A stretch of DNA of 64,000 bases. Origin: Microbacterium sp. 3J1. GTDB lineage: Bacteria; Actinomycetota; Actinomycetes; Actinomycetales; Microbacteriaceae. Below, one piece after another: positions 26,569 through 35,475 of the stretch. The notes under the pieces are model-generated. The model saw only the letters and a list, made by a program, of their open reading frames with translations, was not told the DNA's origin and did no database searches. The stretch is from NCBI RefSeq assembly GCF_001049495.1, contig NZ_CDWI01000014.1, forward strand, positions 338,727 to 402,726, written 5' to 3'. How positions within the stretch are numbered: the first letter of the stretch is position 1; each line of letters opens with the position of its first letter. Position numbers and translations under genes: made by a program.

Positions 26569-29500
26569 TGGGCTGGCACAACCCTCCCGTGACGTGGAGC
26601 GAGCTGGAACGAGCCCTGAGCGGCGAGGAGTCCCCTCATCCCATCGGAGGAGAGCCGCCGACCACGCGTCCCGATCCCGGTCCGGTGAGCACCCGACGGA
26701 AGAGGAATCCGCCGACCGTGGTGAACCGTCCGGAGGACCCCGTCCCCTATGCGGAGCTGCACGCGCACTCCTCCTACTCGTTCCTCGACGGCGCCTCCTC
26801 GCCGGAAGACCTCCTGGCGGAGGCCGAGCGGCTGGGGCTGACCGCGCTCGCACTGACCGATCACGACGGCTTCTACGGTGCGGCGCGCTTCGCCGAGGTC
26901 GCCGAGCTGATGGAGGTGAAGGTGCAGACGGTCTACGGCGCCGAGCTCTCCCTCGGCCTCGACGCCCCCCAACGGGGTTCGCCTGATCCGATCGGCGAGC
27001 ATCTGCTGGTGCTCGCCGACGGGCTGGAGGGGTACCATCGGCTCTCCGGCGCCATGACGACCGCTCACCTCCGGGGCGGCGAGAAGGGCCGACCGGTCTA
27101 CGACCTCGACGAGCTGGCATCGACGGCGGAGGGACATTGGACGATCCTCACCGGATGCCGCAAAGGCGGAGTCCGCCGAGGCCTCGAGCTCGGAGACGCC
27201 AAGACGCCCCTGCGCCGCCTGGTCGACCTCTTCGGGCAAGACCACGTCGCCGTCGAGCTCTTCGACCACGGCGACCCGCAGGACACCCGCCGCAACGACG
27301 CCCTCGCCGAGCTCGCGAAGGACATGCGCCTGCCCGTGGTCGCGACGAACAACGTGCACTACGCAGCCCCGGAACGCGCCTCCCTGGCCGAGGCCGTCGC
27401 CGCCGTGCGGGCGGTTCGGAGCATGGACGACCTCGACGGGTGGCTGCCGACCCACGGCGGGGCGCATCTGCGCAGCGGTGCCGAGATGGCCGCCCGGTTC
27501 CGGCGCTACCCGGGAGCCATCTCCTACGGACTCGAGCTCGCCCGAGCATCCGCCTTCCCCCTGCGCCGCGCGCGGCCGGCCCTGCCGAAACAGGAGGTGC
27601 CGGACGGGCACACCCCGATGAGCTGGCTGCGGCACCTGGTGTGGGAGGCCGTGCCGACGAAGTATCCCCGTCTGGATGACGACGGCCACCGCCGCATCGA
27701 GCGGGAGCTCGACGTGATCGAGGAGAAGGACTTCCCCGGCTACTTCCTGATCGTGCACGGCATCGTCACGGAGGCGAAGCGCCTCGGCATCCTCTGCCAG
27801 GGCCGCGGGTCCGCTGCGGCGAGCGCGGTCTGCTACCTGCTCGGGATCACCGCCGTCGACCCGATCCTCTACCGGCTGCCCTTCGAGCGGTTCCTGGCGA
27901 CGACCCGCCAGGAGGAGCCGGACATCGACGTGGACTTCGACTCCGACCGGCGCGAGGAGATCATCCAGTGGGTGTACCTGGAGTATGGGCGCGAGCGCGC
28001 GGCCCAGGTCGCGAACGTCATCCAGTACCGCCCCAAGAACGCCGTCCGCGACATGGCGAGGGCGCTCGGCTTCTCGCCAGGCCAGCAGGACGCCTGGTCG
28101 CGACAGGTGGACGGGTGGAGCACGGGGCTGGAGGTCGCCGACGAGCACGACATCCCGGCGAACGTCCTCGAGTACGCCGGTGAGCTGCTCAAGGCTCCGC
28201 GGCACCTCGGCATCCACTCCGGCGGCATGGTGCTGACGCGTCGGCCGGTCGGCGAGGTCGTGCCCGTGGAGCATGCGCGCATGGAGAACCGCACGGTCAT
28301 CCAGTGGGACAAGGACGACGCCGCCTGGATGGGGCTGGTGAAGTTCGACCTGCTGGGCCTCGGCATGCTCGCGGCGCTGCAGCACTGCTTCGACCTGATC
28401 CGCGACGCGACCGGCGAGGAGTGGACGCTGGAGACCCTCCCCAAGGAAGAGCCGGCGGTCTACGACATGCTCTGCCGAGCGGATTCGATCGGGGTGTTCC
28501 AGGTCGAGTCGCGAGCTCAGATCGGGCTGCTCCCCCGCCTGCAGCCTCGGGCCTTCTACGACCTCGCGATCCAGATCGCGCTCATCCGTCCGGGTCCCAT
28601 CCAGGGCGGGGCGGTGCACCCCTTCGTCCGCCGCAAGATGGCGAAGGATGCCCTGGACGAGGAGAACCGCGCCAGGGCCGCTCGGGGCGAAGAGCCGGTG
28701 GTGCTCGAGATCCCCTATCCGCACGACGATCTGAAGCCCATCCTCGAGCGGACGCTGGGCATCCCGATCTTCCAGGAGCAGCTGATCCAGATGGCGACCG
28801 CCGTCGGCGACTGCACGGCCGACGAGGCCGACCTCCTGCGCCGGGCCATGGGGTCGAAACGAGGGCTGGAGAAGATCGAGAAGGTCCGCGACAAGCTCTA
28901 CGCGGGGATGACCCGGCGCGGTCTCTCCTCCGAGCAGTCCGACCGCATCTATGCACAGATCCAGGCATTCTCGAACTTCGGGTTCGCGGAATCGCACTCG
29001 CTCTCGTTCGCGCTCCTCGTCTACGCCAGCTCCTGGCTCAAGCTGCACTATCCGGCCGCATTCCTCGCGGGGCTGCTGAGGTCGCAGCCCATGGGGTTCT
29101 ACTCGGCGGCCACGCTCACTGCCGATGCACGGCGGCACGGGGTCGAGGTCAGACGGCCCGACCTGCACGCCTCGCACGCGACGGAGACGCTGGAGGCACT
29201 GGAGGGCACCCCCCTGCGTCGCCCGACGGGCCTCGGCTCGTGCAGCGATCCGCAGCAGCCCGAGGTGCCACGGTTCGACCGTTCACGCCCTGACGAGTCC
29301 GCCGCGCATCGGAGGGACGGCGGATACGCGGTGCGGCTCGGTCTCAGCGGCGTCCGCGGCATCGGCCTGCCCCTGGCGGAGCGGATCGTCGCGGAGCGCG
29401 AGGCGGACGGCCCCTATCGCGACCTGCACGATCTGGTCCGGCGGACGGATGCCACGGCCGCGCAGCTGGAGGCGCTGGCCACCGCAGGTGCTTTCGAATG

Positions 29501-30029
29501 CCTCGGCCTGCAACGCAGAGAGGCGATCTGGATGGCCGGGGCCGCCGCCGAGGACCGGTCTCGCTACCTCCCCGGCACGACGGTCGCCGTGCAGCCCCCG
29601 CTCTTCACGGACCAGTCCAGCTACGAGCGGCTCTCCGCCGATCTGTGGTCGACCGGAGTCTCCACCGACGATCACCCGATGACGCACTTCCGCGGGCTTC
29701 TGCGCGAGCGGGGTGTGCTGTCCTCCGCCGATCTGCAGCACCACGAATCGGGGCGCCGTATCGAGGTCGCCGGACTCGTCACCCATCGACAGCGTCCCGC
29801 GACGGCGGCCGGCGTCACGTTCCTTAACCTCGAGGACGAGAGCGGTCTGGTCAACGTCATCTGCTCGACCGGGGTGTGGGCACGGTACCGGAGGGTCGCC
29901 CGCGACTCCCCCGCACTCATCATCCGCGGCATCCTCGAACGTTCAGCCGAGGGCGTCGTGAACGTGCTCGCCGACGCCTTCGAGGATCTCCGTACCGGGG
30001 TCACCCATCGCTCGAGGGACTTCCGGTGA
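26568..30029 (+). CDS. dnaE2: error-prone DNA polymerase III alpha subunit DnaE2
   Basis: A 1153-residue C-family polymerase. The PHP domain begins YAELHAHSSYSFLDGASSPEDLL (about residue 62) with LTDHDGFYGAARF. The polymerase core has LCQGRGSAAASAVCYLLGIT and the catalytic acidic motif PDIDVDFDSDRREEIIQWVY, then FSNFGFAESHSLSFALLVY. A helix-hairpin-helix region (LSGVRGIGLPLAERI) and a C-terminal OB fold (VAGLVTHRQRPATAAG) follow. The replicative DnaE tau-binding tail is absent, as expected for DnaE2. ATG 26568 has GAGGGGAGG upstream and overlaps the imuB stop. It is responsible for damage-induced mutagenesis in relatives. Confidence 0.96.
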   Translation: MGWHNPPVTWSELERALSGEESPHPIGGEPPTTRPDPGPVSTRRKRNPPTVVNRPEDPVPYAELHAHSSYSFLDGASSPEDLLAEAERLGLTALALTDHDGFYGAARFAEVAELMEVKVQTVYGAELSLGLDAPQRGSPDPIGEHLLVLADGLEGYHRLSGAMTTAHLRGGEKGRPVYDLDELASTAEGHWTILTGCRKGGVRRGLELGDAKTPLRRLVDLFGQDHVAVELFDHGDPQDTRRNDALAELAKDMRLPVVATNNVHYAAPERASLAEAVAAVRAVRSMDDLDGWLPTHGGAHLRSGAEMAARFRRYPGAISYGLELARASAFPLRRARPALPKQEVPDGHTPMSWLRHLVWEAVPTKYPRLDDDGHRRIERELDVIEEKDFPGYFLIVHGIVTEAKRLGILCQGRGSAAASAVCYLLGITAVDPILYRLPFERFLATTRQEEPDIDVDFDSDRREEIIQWVYLEYGRERAAQVANVIQYRPKNAVRDMARALGFSPGQQDAWSRQVDGWSTGLEVADEHDIPANVLEYAGELLKAPRHLGIHSGGMVLTRRPVGEVVPVEHARMENRTVIQWDKDDAAWMGLVKFDLLGLGMLAALQHCFDLIRDATGEEWTLETLPKEEPAVYDMLCRADSIGVFQVESRAQIGLLPRLQPRAFYDLAIQIALIRPGPIQGGAVHPFVRRKMAKDALDEENRARAARGEEPVVLEIPYPHDDLKPILERTLGIPIFQEQLIQMATAVGDCTADEADLLRRAMGSKRGLEKIEKVRDKLYAGMTRRGLSSEQSDRIYAQIQAFSNFGFAESHSLSFALLVYASSWLKLHYPAAFLAGLLRSQPMGFYSAATLTADARRHGVEVRRPDLHASHATETLEALEGTPLRRPTGLGSCSDPQQPEVPRFDRSRPDESAAHRRDGGYAVRLGLSGVRGIGLPLAERIVAEREADGPYRDLHDLVRRTDATAAQLEALATAGAFECLGLQRREAIWMAGAAAEDRSRYLPGTTVAVQPPLFTDQSSYERLSADLWSTGVSTDDHPMTHFRGLLRERGVLSSADLQHHESGRRIEVAGLVTHRQRPATAAGVTFLNLEDESGLVNVICSTGVWARYRRVARDSPALIIRGILERSAEGVVNVLADAFEDLRTGVTHRSRDFR

Positions 30030-30031
30030 AC

Positions 30032-30421
30032 TCACCAGAAGCGTTCGGGCTCCGGCTCCGGCATCCGGTCTCCGCCGCCCCATCTGTCGGCCTCGGCCTT
30101 CGCGGCCTCGACGGCGGCATCCGCACCGGTGAGAGCGGCCTTCGCCCCGACGCCACCCGGGCCGTCGCCGTCGGCATCGACGACGAGCACGGTGCGGTCG
30201 CGATGTCCGCCGAACGTCACCGTGCAGTCGAGGACCCGACCGAGCCAGTGCAGGAGCTCTCCCTGGGGCTCTTCCGCGCGGCGGAAGCGGACGCCGGTCT
30301 CGAGATCGACGACCGCGAGCAGGACCGGCTCGTTCCTCGTCTCGTCGATGGCCTCCGTCACCTCGACGCGGTGCCCGCGAGGGATCGGGAGCTGCGCGTT
30401 CAGCACGAGCATTCTGTCCAT
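30032..30421 (-). CDS. hypothetical protein, leaderless, with palindromic operator
   Basis: A 129-residue acidic soluble protein not assignable to a family. It contains LNAQLPIPRGHRVEVTEAID, VLLAVVDLETGVRFRRAEEPQGELLHWLGRVLDCTV and an Ala/Gly-rich tail ending PEPEPERFW. It is convergent with dnaE2 (stops 2 nt apart). The ATG lies 6 nt after TAGAGT (minus strand 30433-30428), with TTGTCG 16 nt further up as -35. A perfect palindrome covers the -10 box, implying a dedicated regulator. Confidence 0.8.
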   Translation of the reverse strand: MDRMLVLNAQLPIPRGHRVEVTEAIDETRNEPVLLAVVDLETGVRFRRAEEPQGELLHWLGRVLDCTVTFGGHRDRTVLVVDADGDGPGGVGAKAALTGADAAVEAAKAEADRWGGGDRMPEPEPERFW

Positions 30422-30423
30422 GG

Positions 30424-30442
30424 GTCCACTCTATGAGTGGAC
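30424..30442. promoter_or_regulatory. perfect 19-bp palindrome over leaderless -10 box
   Basis: GTCCACTC-TAT-GAGTGGAC has perfect 8-bp arms and a 3-bp centre. It contains the TAGAGT -10 box of the 30032-30421 gene, a position where a bound protein would block RNA polymerase. The regulator is unknown. Confidence 0.6.
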
Positions 30443-30781
30443 GTTCTCACGACAAGAGCAAGTCTTGGAAGAAATATTCGTAGATTTCTTTGTCCCCCAA
30501 ATGGCGGACAAGACGTTTTCGCGATATTCTGCTTACAGTAGCGGGGGCTACCGGCTGAGACATTGGGGAATCAGTCGATGAGAGCAGCGAGTTCTTCGCC
30601 GCCTCCCCTACCGTCCGGGATGGACGGTGAGCCCTCTCGAGGCATCCATCTGGGGTGGACGACTCGGGAGGGCAACCAACCCCCGACGCATCGTCAGCGG
30701 CTCTAGCGAAGGCACCGGCGCGCGTCAACCCGCGTCGCGGTGCTCCCGCCTCCCCGTATCGTCGCCCGTGAAGGAGGCGAT
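30443..30781. other. AT-rich gene-free stretch with orphan promoter-like signals
   Basis: No convincing gene is seen. The first 100 bases are far more AT-rich than their surroundings (GAAATATTCG, GATTTCTTTG). They hold a dyad box (30490-30511) and a plus-strand TACAGT at 30534-30539. Two unsupported short ORFs exist: plus strand 30578-30706 (42 codons, GGGGA about 7 nt upstream) and minus strand 30447-30563 (38 codons, no ribosome binding site). It could be a small-RNA or relic locus. Confidence 0.4.
30490..30511. promoter_or_regulatory. dyad box A (TTGTCC...GGACAA)
   Basis: A 22-bp imperfect palindrome with 9 of 11 positions symmetric and core GTCCCCCAAATGGCGGAC. The core matches 17 of 18 bases at 54104-54121, upstream of the cluster 2 lipoprotein gene. 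There the outer flanks differ but are again symmetric. Confidence 0.45.
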
Positions 30782-31651
30782 ATGGCTGCGACCGCGTCGA
30801 CCGGACGCGTGAGAATCGGCGTCTCCGGCTGGAAGTACGCGAGATGGCGGGGCGATTTCTACCCGACGGGTCTGGTTCAGCGCCGCGAGCTGCAGTACAT
30901 CGGCGAACGCTTCCCGACCGTCGAGCTGAACGGCTCCTTCTACTCGCTGCAGCGTCCGGAGAGCTATCGGCGATGGCGCGCCGACGTGCCCACCGACTTC
31001 GTCTTCGCGGTGAAGGGCTCGCGGTACGTCACCCACATGCTCCGCCTGCGCGACGTCGAGCAGGCGCTCGCGAACTTCTTCGCCTCCGGTGTGCTCTCGC
31101 TGGGGCGGCAGCTCGGCCCGATCCTGTGGCAGCTGCCGGAGAGGCAGCACTTCGACGCTGAGCTGATCGAGGCGTTCCTCCGCGCGCTCCCATCGACGAC
31201 CGCCGAGGCGGCCGCCCTGGCTGTGAGGCACGACGAGCGTCTCGAAGGGCGCGCCTGGCTGGAGATCGAGTCCGACGCGCCGCTCACGTACGCGCTCGAG
31301 CCGCGGTCCGCGAGCTTCGCCGATCCGGAGGCCCTCCATCTGCTTCGGACGCACGGGACCGCGCTGGTCGTGGCCGACACCGCAGGCAAGTGGCCGCGCT
31401 TCGACGCGCTCACCAGCGACGACATCGTCTACATCCGCCTGCATGGCGCGCAGATGCTCTACCACAGCGGCTACACGCCAGCGGAGCTCGACGAGTGGGC
31501 ACGACTCATCGCCGCCTGGGCCGACGGGAGCGGTGCGAGCGACGCACGGCCGCGCGATGTCTACGTGTACTTCGACAACGACGCCCGAGGACACGCCCCG
31601 CACGATGCCGAGGGTCTTCAGGAGCGGGTGCGCCCCCTCCTCGGCTCGTGA
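30782..31651 (+). CDS. DUF72 (YecE-like) protein
   Basis: A 289-residue TIM-barrel-like DUF72 protein. It has VRIGVSGWKYARWRGDFYP at the N-terminus, FPTVELNGSFYSLQRPESYRRWR, FVFAVKGSRYVTHMLRL, LGPILWQLPERQHFD and DVYVYFDNDARGHAP, all characteristic of the family. Biochemical function is not established. The ATG 30782 has AAGGAGG 6 nt upstream. It is convergent with the amidohydrolase gene. Confidence 0.92.
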   Translation: MAATASTGRVRIGVSGWKYARWRGDFYPTGLVQRRELQYIGERFPTVELNGSFYSLQRPESYRRWRADVPTDFVFAVKGSRYVTHMLRLRDVEQALANFFASGVLSLGRQLGPILWQLPERQHFDAELIEAFLRALPSTTAEAAALAVRHDERLEGRAWLEIESDAPLTYALEPRSASFADPEALHLLRTHGTALVVADTAGKWPRFDALTSDDIVYIRLHGAQMLYHSGYTPAELDEWARLIAAWADGSGASDARPRDVYVYFDNDARGHAPHDAEGLQERVRPLLGS

Positions 31652-31676
31652 AGCTTCCTGCTGACGAGGTGCCGGA

Positions 31677-33302
31677 TCATCGATTCTCGGCAGGCGCGCG
31701 ATAGCGCGAGCGCCCCGCCACGATCGTCTCGACGATGCGGGTCTCGAGCAGGGACGACGGACCGTCGGCGAAGGGATCGGCATCCAGCACGATGACGTCG
31801 GCGGCGAACCCGGGCGCGATCCGTCCGCGCCAGTCCCCGTCTCCGACCGACGCCGCGGCATCTCGGGTCGCGTGACCGATCGCGCTCGCGAGCGGCAGTG
31901 CGTACTGCGGATGGGTCGCCGGCACCGAGCGATCCAGCGCCGATGCGCGGGTCGATGCGATGTACATGTTCGCGAGCGACTCATACGGGGCCGTCGGAGC
32001 ATCCGTCGAGAAGGCGAGCAGCGCACCCGCGGCCTCGTACTCCGGCCAGGCGAAGGCACGATCGACGCGCTCGTCGCCGAGCATCTGCGCCCAGTTGTCG
32101 AAGATCGCGGGATCGCTGTGGACCGGCTGCATCGATGCCGTCACGCCGAGCCGCGCCATCCGCTCGGCCGTTCCCGGTGCAGCGTACTCGAGGTGCTCGA
32201 TGCGATGGCGGCGCGCACGCTCGCCGTTGACGGCGACGGCGTGCTCGAGGGCGTCGAGCGCGATGTCGCTCGCGCGGTCGCCGATGGCGTGCTGGGCGAT
32301 CTGCAGGCCGGCCGCATCGGCCGCGACCACCACCGGATGCAGCTGCTCGACCGGCCAGATCGGCTCGGCGTTCGTCCCGTCGGCGTACGGGTGCCGCATG
32401 GCCGCCGTGCACGCATCGATCACGCCGTCGAGGATCAGCTTGATGCCCACCACCCGCAGCCACGGGGAGGAGGCCTGCTGCGCGAGCTCGGCCGCGCGCG
32501 CGACCTGCGCGAGGTTCGCCTCGTCGTCTCCGGTGTTGGTGACGAGCCAGTGGGCGGCGACACGGATCGGCAGCTCGCCGCCGCGTCGCTCCTGCGCCCG
32601 CTCGAACGCCGCGAGCCCGAACTGGTCGAACGCCATGTCGACCACTCCGGTGACCCCGGTCGCGAGGTACGCCTCGATGACGCGCTCGACGTCGGCGTCG
32701 CGATCGGCGTCGCTGGTGATCTCGTCGCGGTGCGCCCAGGCGTACTGCGTCGCGGCCGTCTCGAGGAGCAGTCCGGTGGGCTCGCCATCGGCATCCCGGA
32801 CGATGCGTCCTCCCAGCGGGTCGGGGGTGTCCCGGGTGATCCCCAGCTCCGCGAGTGCTGCCGCGTTGACCCAGCACGAGTGGTAGTCGTTCGCGTCCAG
32901 GTACACGGGGACGTCGGGAACCACGGCGTCGATCATCGCCGCCGTGGGCGCTCCGCCGGGCACGGAGTCGAAGAGCCAGCCTCGTCCCCGCAGCACCGAG
33001 GCATCGGGGTCGGCCGCTCTCGCGGAGCGAAGCGCCTCCTGGATCTGCTCGAGCGACGTGGCGGCGGTGAGCGGCACCTGCCCGAGCGCCGCCCCCGTCA
33101 TCAGCAGGTGCGTGTGCGCGTCCGTGAATCCGGGGAGCACGAGCCGTCCGCCGAGGTCGACCGTCTCGTCCGTGTCGGGAGCGTCCTGTGCGGAGCCCAC
33201 GTAGACGATCGTCTCGCCGTCGGTGACGAACGCCTCGGCCCAGGCGTTCGCCGGGTCGGGATCGGCCGTGAAGATGCGTCCGTTGAGGTAGCGGGTGGTC
33301 AT
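31677..33302 (-). CDS. amidohydrolase, YtcJ/AepA-like family
   Basis: A 541-residue metal-dependent hydrolase. It has LPGFTDAHTHLLMTG (metal HxH), DYHSCWVNAAALAELGI, IKLILDGVIDACTAAM (carboxylated-Lys position), QHAIGDRASDIALDALE, RIEHLEYAAPGTAERMARLGVTASMQP and FSTDAPTAPYESLANMYIA (final Asp). The family hydrolyses cyclic amides, N-acyl or formamide-type compounds; the substrate is unknown. The ATG overlaps the permease stop (ATGA), so it works on what the permease imports (inference). Confidence 0.92.
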   Translation of the reverse strand: MTTRYLNGRIFTADPDPANAWAEAFVTDGETIVYVGSAQDAPDTDETVDLGGRLVLPGFTDAHTHLLMTGAALGQVPLTAATSLEQIQEALRSARAADPDASVLRGRGWLFDSVPGGAPTAAMIDAVVPDVPVYLDANDYHSCWVNAAALAELGITRDTPDPLGGRIVRDADGEPTGLLLETAATQYAWAHRDEITSDADRDADVERVIEAYLATGVTGVVDMAFDQFGLAAFERAQERRGGELPIRVAAHWLVTNTGDDEANLAQVARAAELAQQASSPWLRVVGIKLILDGVIDACTAAMRHPYADGTNAEPIWPVEQLHPVVVAADAAGLQIAQHAIGDRASDIALDALEHAVAVNGERARRHRIEHLEYAAPGTAERMARLGVTASMQPVHSDPAIFDNWAQMLGDERVDRAFAWPEYEAAGALLAFSTDAPTAPYESLANMYIASTRASALDRSVPATHPQYALPLASAIGHATRDAAASVGDGDWRGRIAPGFAADVIVLDADPFADGPSSLLETRIVETIVAGRSRYRAPAENR

Positions 33303-34750
33303 GGTCGACCGTCCTTTCCGAGGGGCGTGCGAAGAAGTGCGGCGTAGAGGACGGCGGAGACCAGCATCCCGACCGGGACCGACAGGTCGATGTGGCCCGT
33401 CAGCTGCGCGATCGGCCCCTCCCACACGCTCGTCGAGAGACACAGCGCCGTGACCGTGCCCCCGACCAGGAGGGCGGCGATGCCGGGGATGCTCCACCCC
33501 GCCGAATACCAGAACCGTCCGCCAGGGGTGTCGTGGAAGAGGTCGACGCCGTCGTACCGGTACTTCCGCAGGGTGACGTCGACGACGAAGATCGCCATGG
33601 CGGGGCCCGAGACGACGACGAGGAACTGCAGCATCAGGTTGGCCGCTTCGAGCAGGCTCGACGACAGCACCAGGTAGATGGTCAGCGCCGTGCCGACCAC
33701 GCCGACGATGATCGCTGCCGGGATGCGGCGCAGACGGAAGCCGATCGCCTGCAGAGCCATGCTCGAGGTGTACGCGGTCATGGCGTTCAGGGCGATGGTG
33801 TTGATGACGACGCCCACGACGAGCAGCGGGCCGAGCCAGGCGGGCAGCAGGTCGAGCAGAGCCACGTCGATGCCGACCTCGAACGCCGCGCCGCTCAGTC
33901 CGGTCGCGAGCAGCACGCCGACCGTGGTGAACACGATGAACGGCACCGCTCCTCCGAGCGCGGTGGCTGCGGCGATGTGCGACGGCTTCGTGCCGCGCGG
34001 CAGGTAGCGGGCGATGTCGGGGCTGTTGATGAACGACAGCGGCGTCGAGGCGAGGATCGTGAAGCCGATCGAGATCGACGACCACAGTGCCGCGCCGGTC
34101 AGTGGTGCCGGTGCGGAGTACTGCCAGTCGACGGTCGGGAGGATGAAGCCCGCCACCGCGAGGAAGATGACGAACAGCGCCGCCGCCATGAACGGATACG
34201 CGCGCAGGATGAGCCCATGCCCGAAGATCGCCACCAGGATCGTCACCGCGGCGACGACCACCGTGACGCCGATCGGCACCCAGACCGGGTCCTCCAGGCC
34301 CACGCGGCGCAGCAGGTCGGCACCCATGAACGACGAGGCGAGCCAGGTGAGCGAGAGGAAGACGGCTCCGATGAACCATCCGACGAGGGCGACGAAGAGT
34401 CGATTGCCCAGGATTCCGTACATGGCCCGCGTCACGACGGATCCGGCCGTGCCGGAGGCGGGGCCGCTGCCGGCGATGATGCCAGGGAACACCCAGAGCA
34501 GGGATGCCACGACGATCACGGCGATCGCCTGCCAGACCTCCAGACCGAGCAGGATGAGCGACGCTCCGATCGTCAGATTCAGGATGCTGACGCTCGGCGC
34601 CGCCCAGATGAGAAAGAGGTCGCGGGCTCGACCGTGACGCTGCGTATCGTCGATGAGCTCGATTCCGCGGGTCTCAAGGCGTGCGGCCGAGTCGGCGAGG
34701 TCGGCGCCACCGGCTGTCGTGCGGCCGGTGGCGGGGCGGATCTCGGTCAT
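33299..34750 (-). CDS. NCS1-type purine/cytosine permease-like transporter
   Basis: A 483-residue, roughly 12-helix transporter of the cytosine-purine permease family. It has IELIDDTQRHGRARDLFLIWAAPSVSILNLTIGASLILLGL at the N-terminus, GPASGTAGSVVTRAMYGILGN, and SPDIARYLPRGTKPSHIAAA in the middle loop. These match the proton- or sodium-coupled nucleobase, hydantoin or thiamine precursor carriers. The ATG 34750 has GAAGGAC upstream. It forms an operon with the amidohydrolase and is divergent from a TetR gene across repeated operator-like sequences. Confidence 0.9.
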   Translation of the reverse strand: MTEIRPATGRTTAGGADLADSAARLETRGIELIDDTQRHGRARDLFLIWAAPSVSILNLTIGASLILLGLEVWQAIAVIVVASLLWVFPGIIAGSGPASGTAGSVVTRAMYGILGNRLFVALVGWFIGAVFLSLTWLASSFMGADLLRRVGLEDPVWVPIGVTVVVAAVTILVAIFGHGLILRAYPFMAAALFVIFLAVAGFILPTVDWQYSAPAPLTGAALWSSISIGFTILASTPLSFINSPDIARYLPRGTKPSHIAAATALGGAVPFIVFTTVGVLLATGLSGAAFEVGIDVALLDLLPAWLGPLLVVGVVINTIALNAMTAYTSSMALQAIGFRLRRIPAAIIVGVVGTALTIYLVLSSSLLEAANLMLQFLVVVSGPAMAIFVVDVTLRKYRYDGVDLFHDTPGGRFWYSAGWSIPGIAALLVGGTVTALCLSTSVWEGPIAQLTGHIDLSVPVGMLVSAVLYAALLRTPLGKDGRP

Positions 34751-34779
34751 GGAAGTCCTTCCAGAGAGAAGCATCGTTG

Positions 34780-34824
34780 CTATTGGTCGTGTGCCCAATG
34801 GACTATTGGTCACTCATTCAATAG
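34780..34824. promoter_or_regulatory. TetR operator region between permease operon and tetR
   Basis: Two direct CTATTGGTC copies (34780-34788, 34803-34811) lie 23 bp apart, each the left arm of a dyad: ATTGG-N8-CCAAT... (34782-34799) and CTATTG-N10-CAATAG (34803-34824). The second dyad overlaps the -10 box of the TetR gene, so autorepression is likely. Confidence 0.6.
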
Positions 34825-34827
34825 CAT
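34822..34827 (+). promoter_or_regulatory. -10 box TAGCAT, leaderless tetR promoter
   Basis: TAGCAT is followed by 7 nt and GTG 34835; the upstream in-frame ATG at 34826 lies within the box. Confidence 0.5.
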
Positions 34828-34834
34828 GGGTGAC

Positions 34835-35470
34835 GTGACGTCAAGCACTTCTTCTCCACGGATTCGCAAGCAGCCTGAAGAGCGGCGCGAAGAGATCCTC
34901 GGCTGCGCCGCGGAGATCGCGATCAACGAGGGGCTCGAGCGCATCACCCTTCGGGCGGTGGCCGCGAAGCTCGGCGTGCAACCAGGGCTCATCACCCACT
35001 ACTACCCCGTCGCAGAAGACCTGGTCGTCGCGGCTTTCGCCCGAGCCGCCGTCACGGAACGAGAGCAGTTCTTCCCCGCCGACGGCTCGCCCCTCGAGCG
35101 TCTCGCCCGCTTCGTCCACCACATCGAGCGCGGGGCGTCACTCCCCCTGGCGCGACTCTGGCTCAATGCACGCCACCTGTCGCGTTTCAGTCCGACGCTC
35201 GACGCCGAACTCCAGGTGCAAGACGCCCTCGACCGCGACCGCCTGACCCAGATCATCGAAGACGGCATCACCGCCGGCGACTTCCGCGAGGTGGATGCCG
35301 AGACCGCGTGCATCCGCATCCTCATCGCCGTGGACGGCGGCGGGTCGTACGTGAACTCGTCGTCGCACTCCGATCATCCCGCTCACAAGCGGGTGGTCGC
35401 CGACGTCGCGGAGTGGACGCTCGGCTTGGTCCCGGGTGCGCTCGGAGAGGTCGTCGCCCGCGAGGACTGA
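34835..35470 (+). CDS. TetR-family transcriptional regulator
   Basis: A 211-residue repressor. The N-terminal helix-turn-helix is RREEILGCAAEIAINEGLERITLRAVAAKLGVQPGLITHYYP (about residues 18-60). The C-terminal ligand domain includes a helical segment rich in Leu/Arg and ends PGALGEVVARED. It faces the NCS1 permease/amidohydrolase operon across CTATTGGTC operators, so it probably senses the imported compound and represses both directions. The GTG start is set by the leaderless promoter; ATG 34826 is the alternative. Confidence 0.9.
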   Translation: MTSSTSSPRIRKQPEERREEILGCAAEIAINEGLERITLRAVAAKLGVQPGLITHYYPVAEDLVVAAFARAAVTEREQFFPADGSPLERLARFVHHIERGASLPLARLWLNARHLSRFSPTLDAELQVQDALDRDRLTQIIEDGITAGDFREVDAETACIRILIAVDGGGSYVNSSSHSDHPAHKRVVADVAEWTLGLVPGALGEVVARED

Positions 35471-35475
35471 GGTCT

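Noticed and set aside
30447..30563. 38-codon minus-strand ORF with protein-like C-terminus
   Set aside because: No ribosome binding site or clear promoter, and the most protein-like part coincides with dyad box A, so a DNA element explains it as well.
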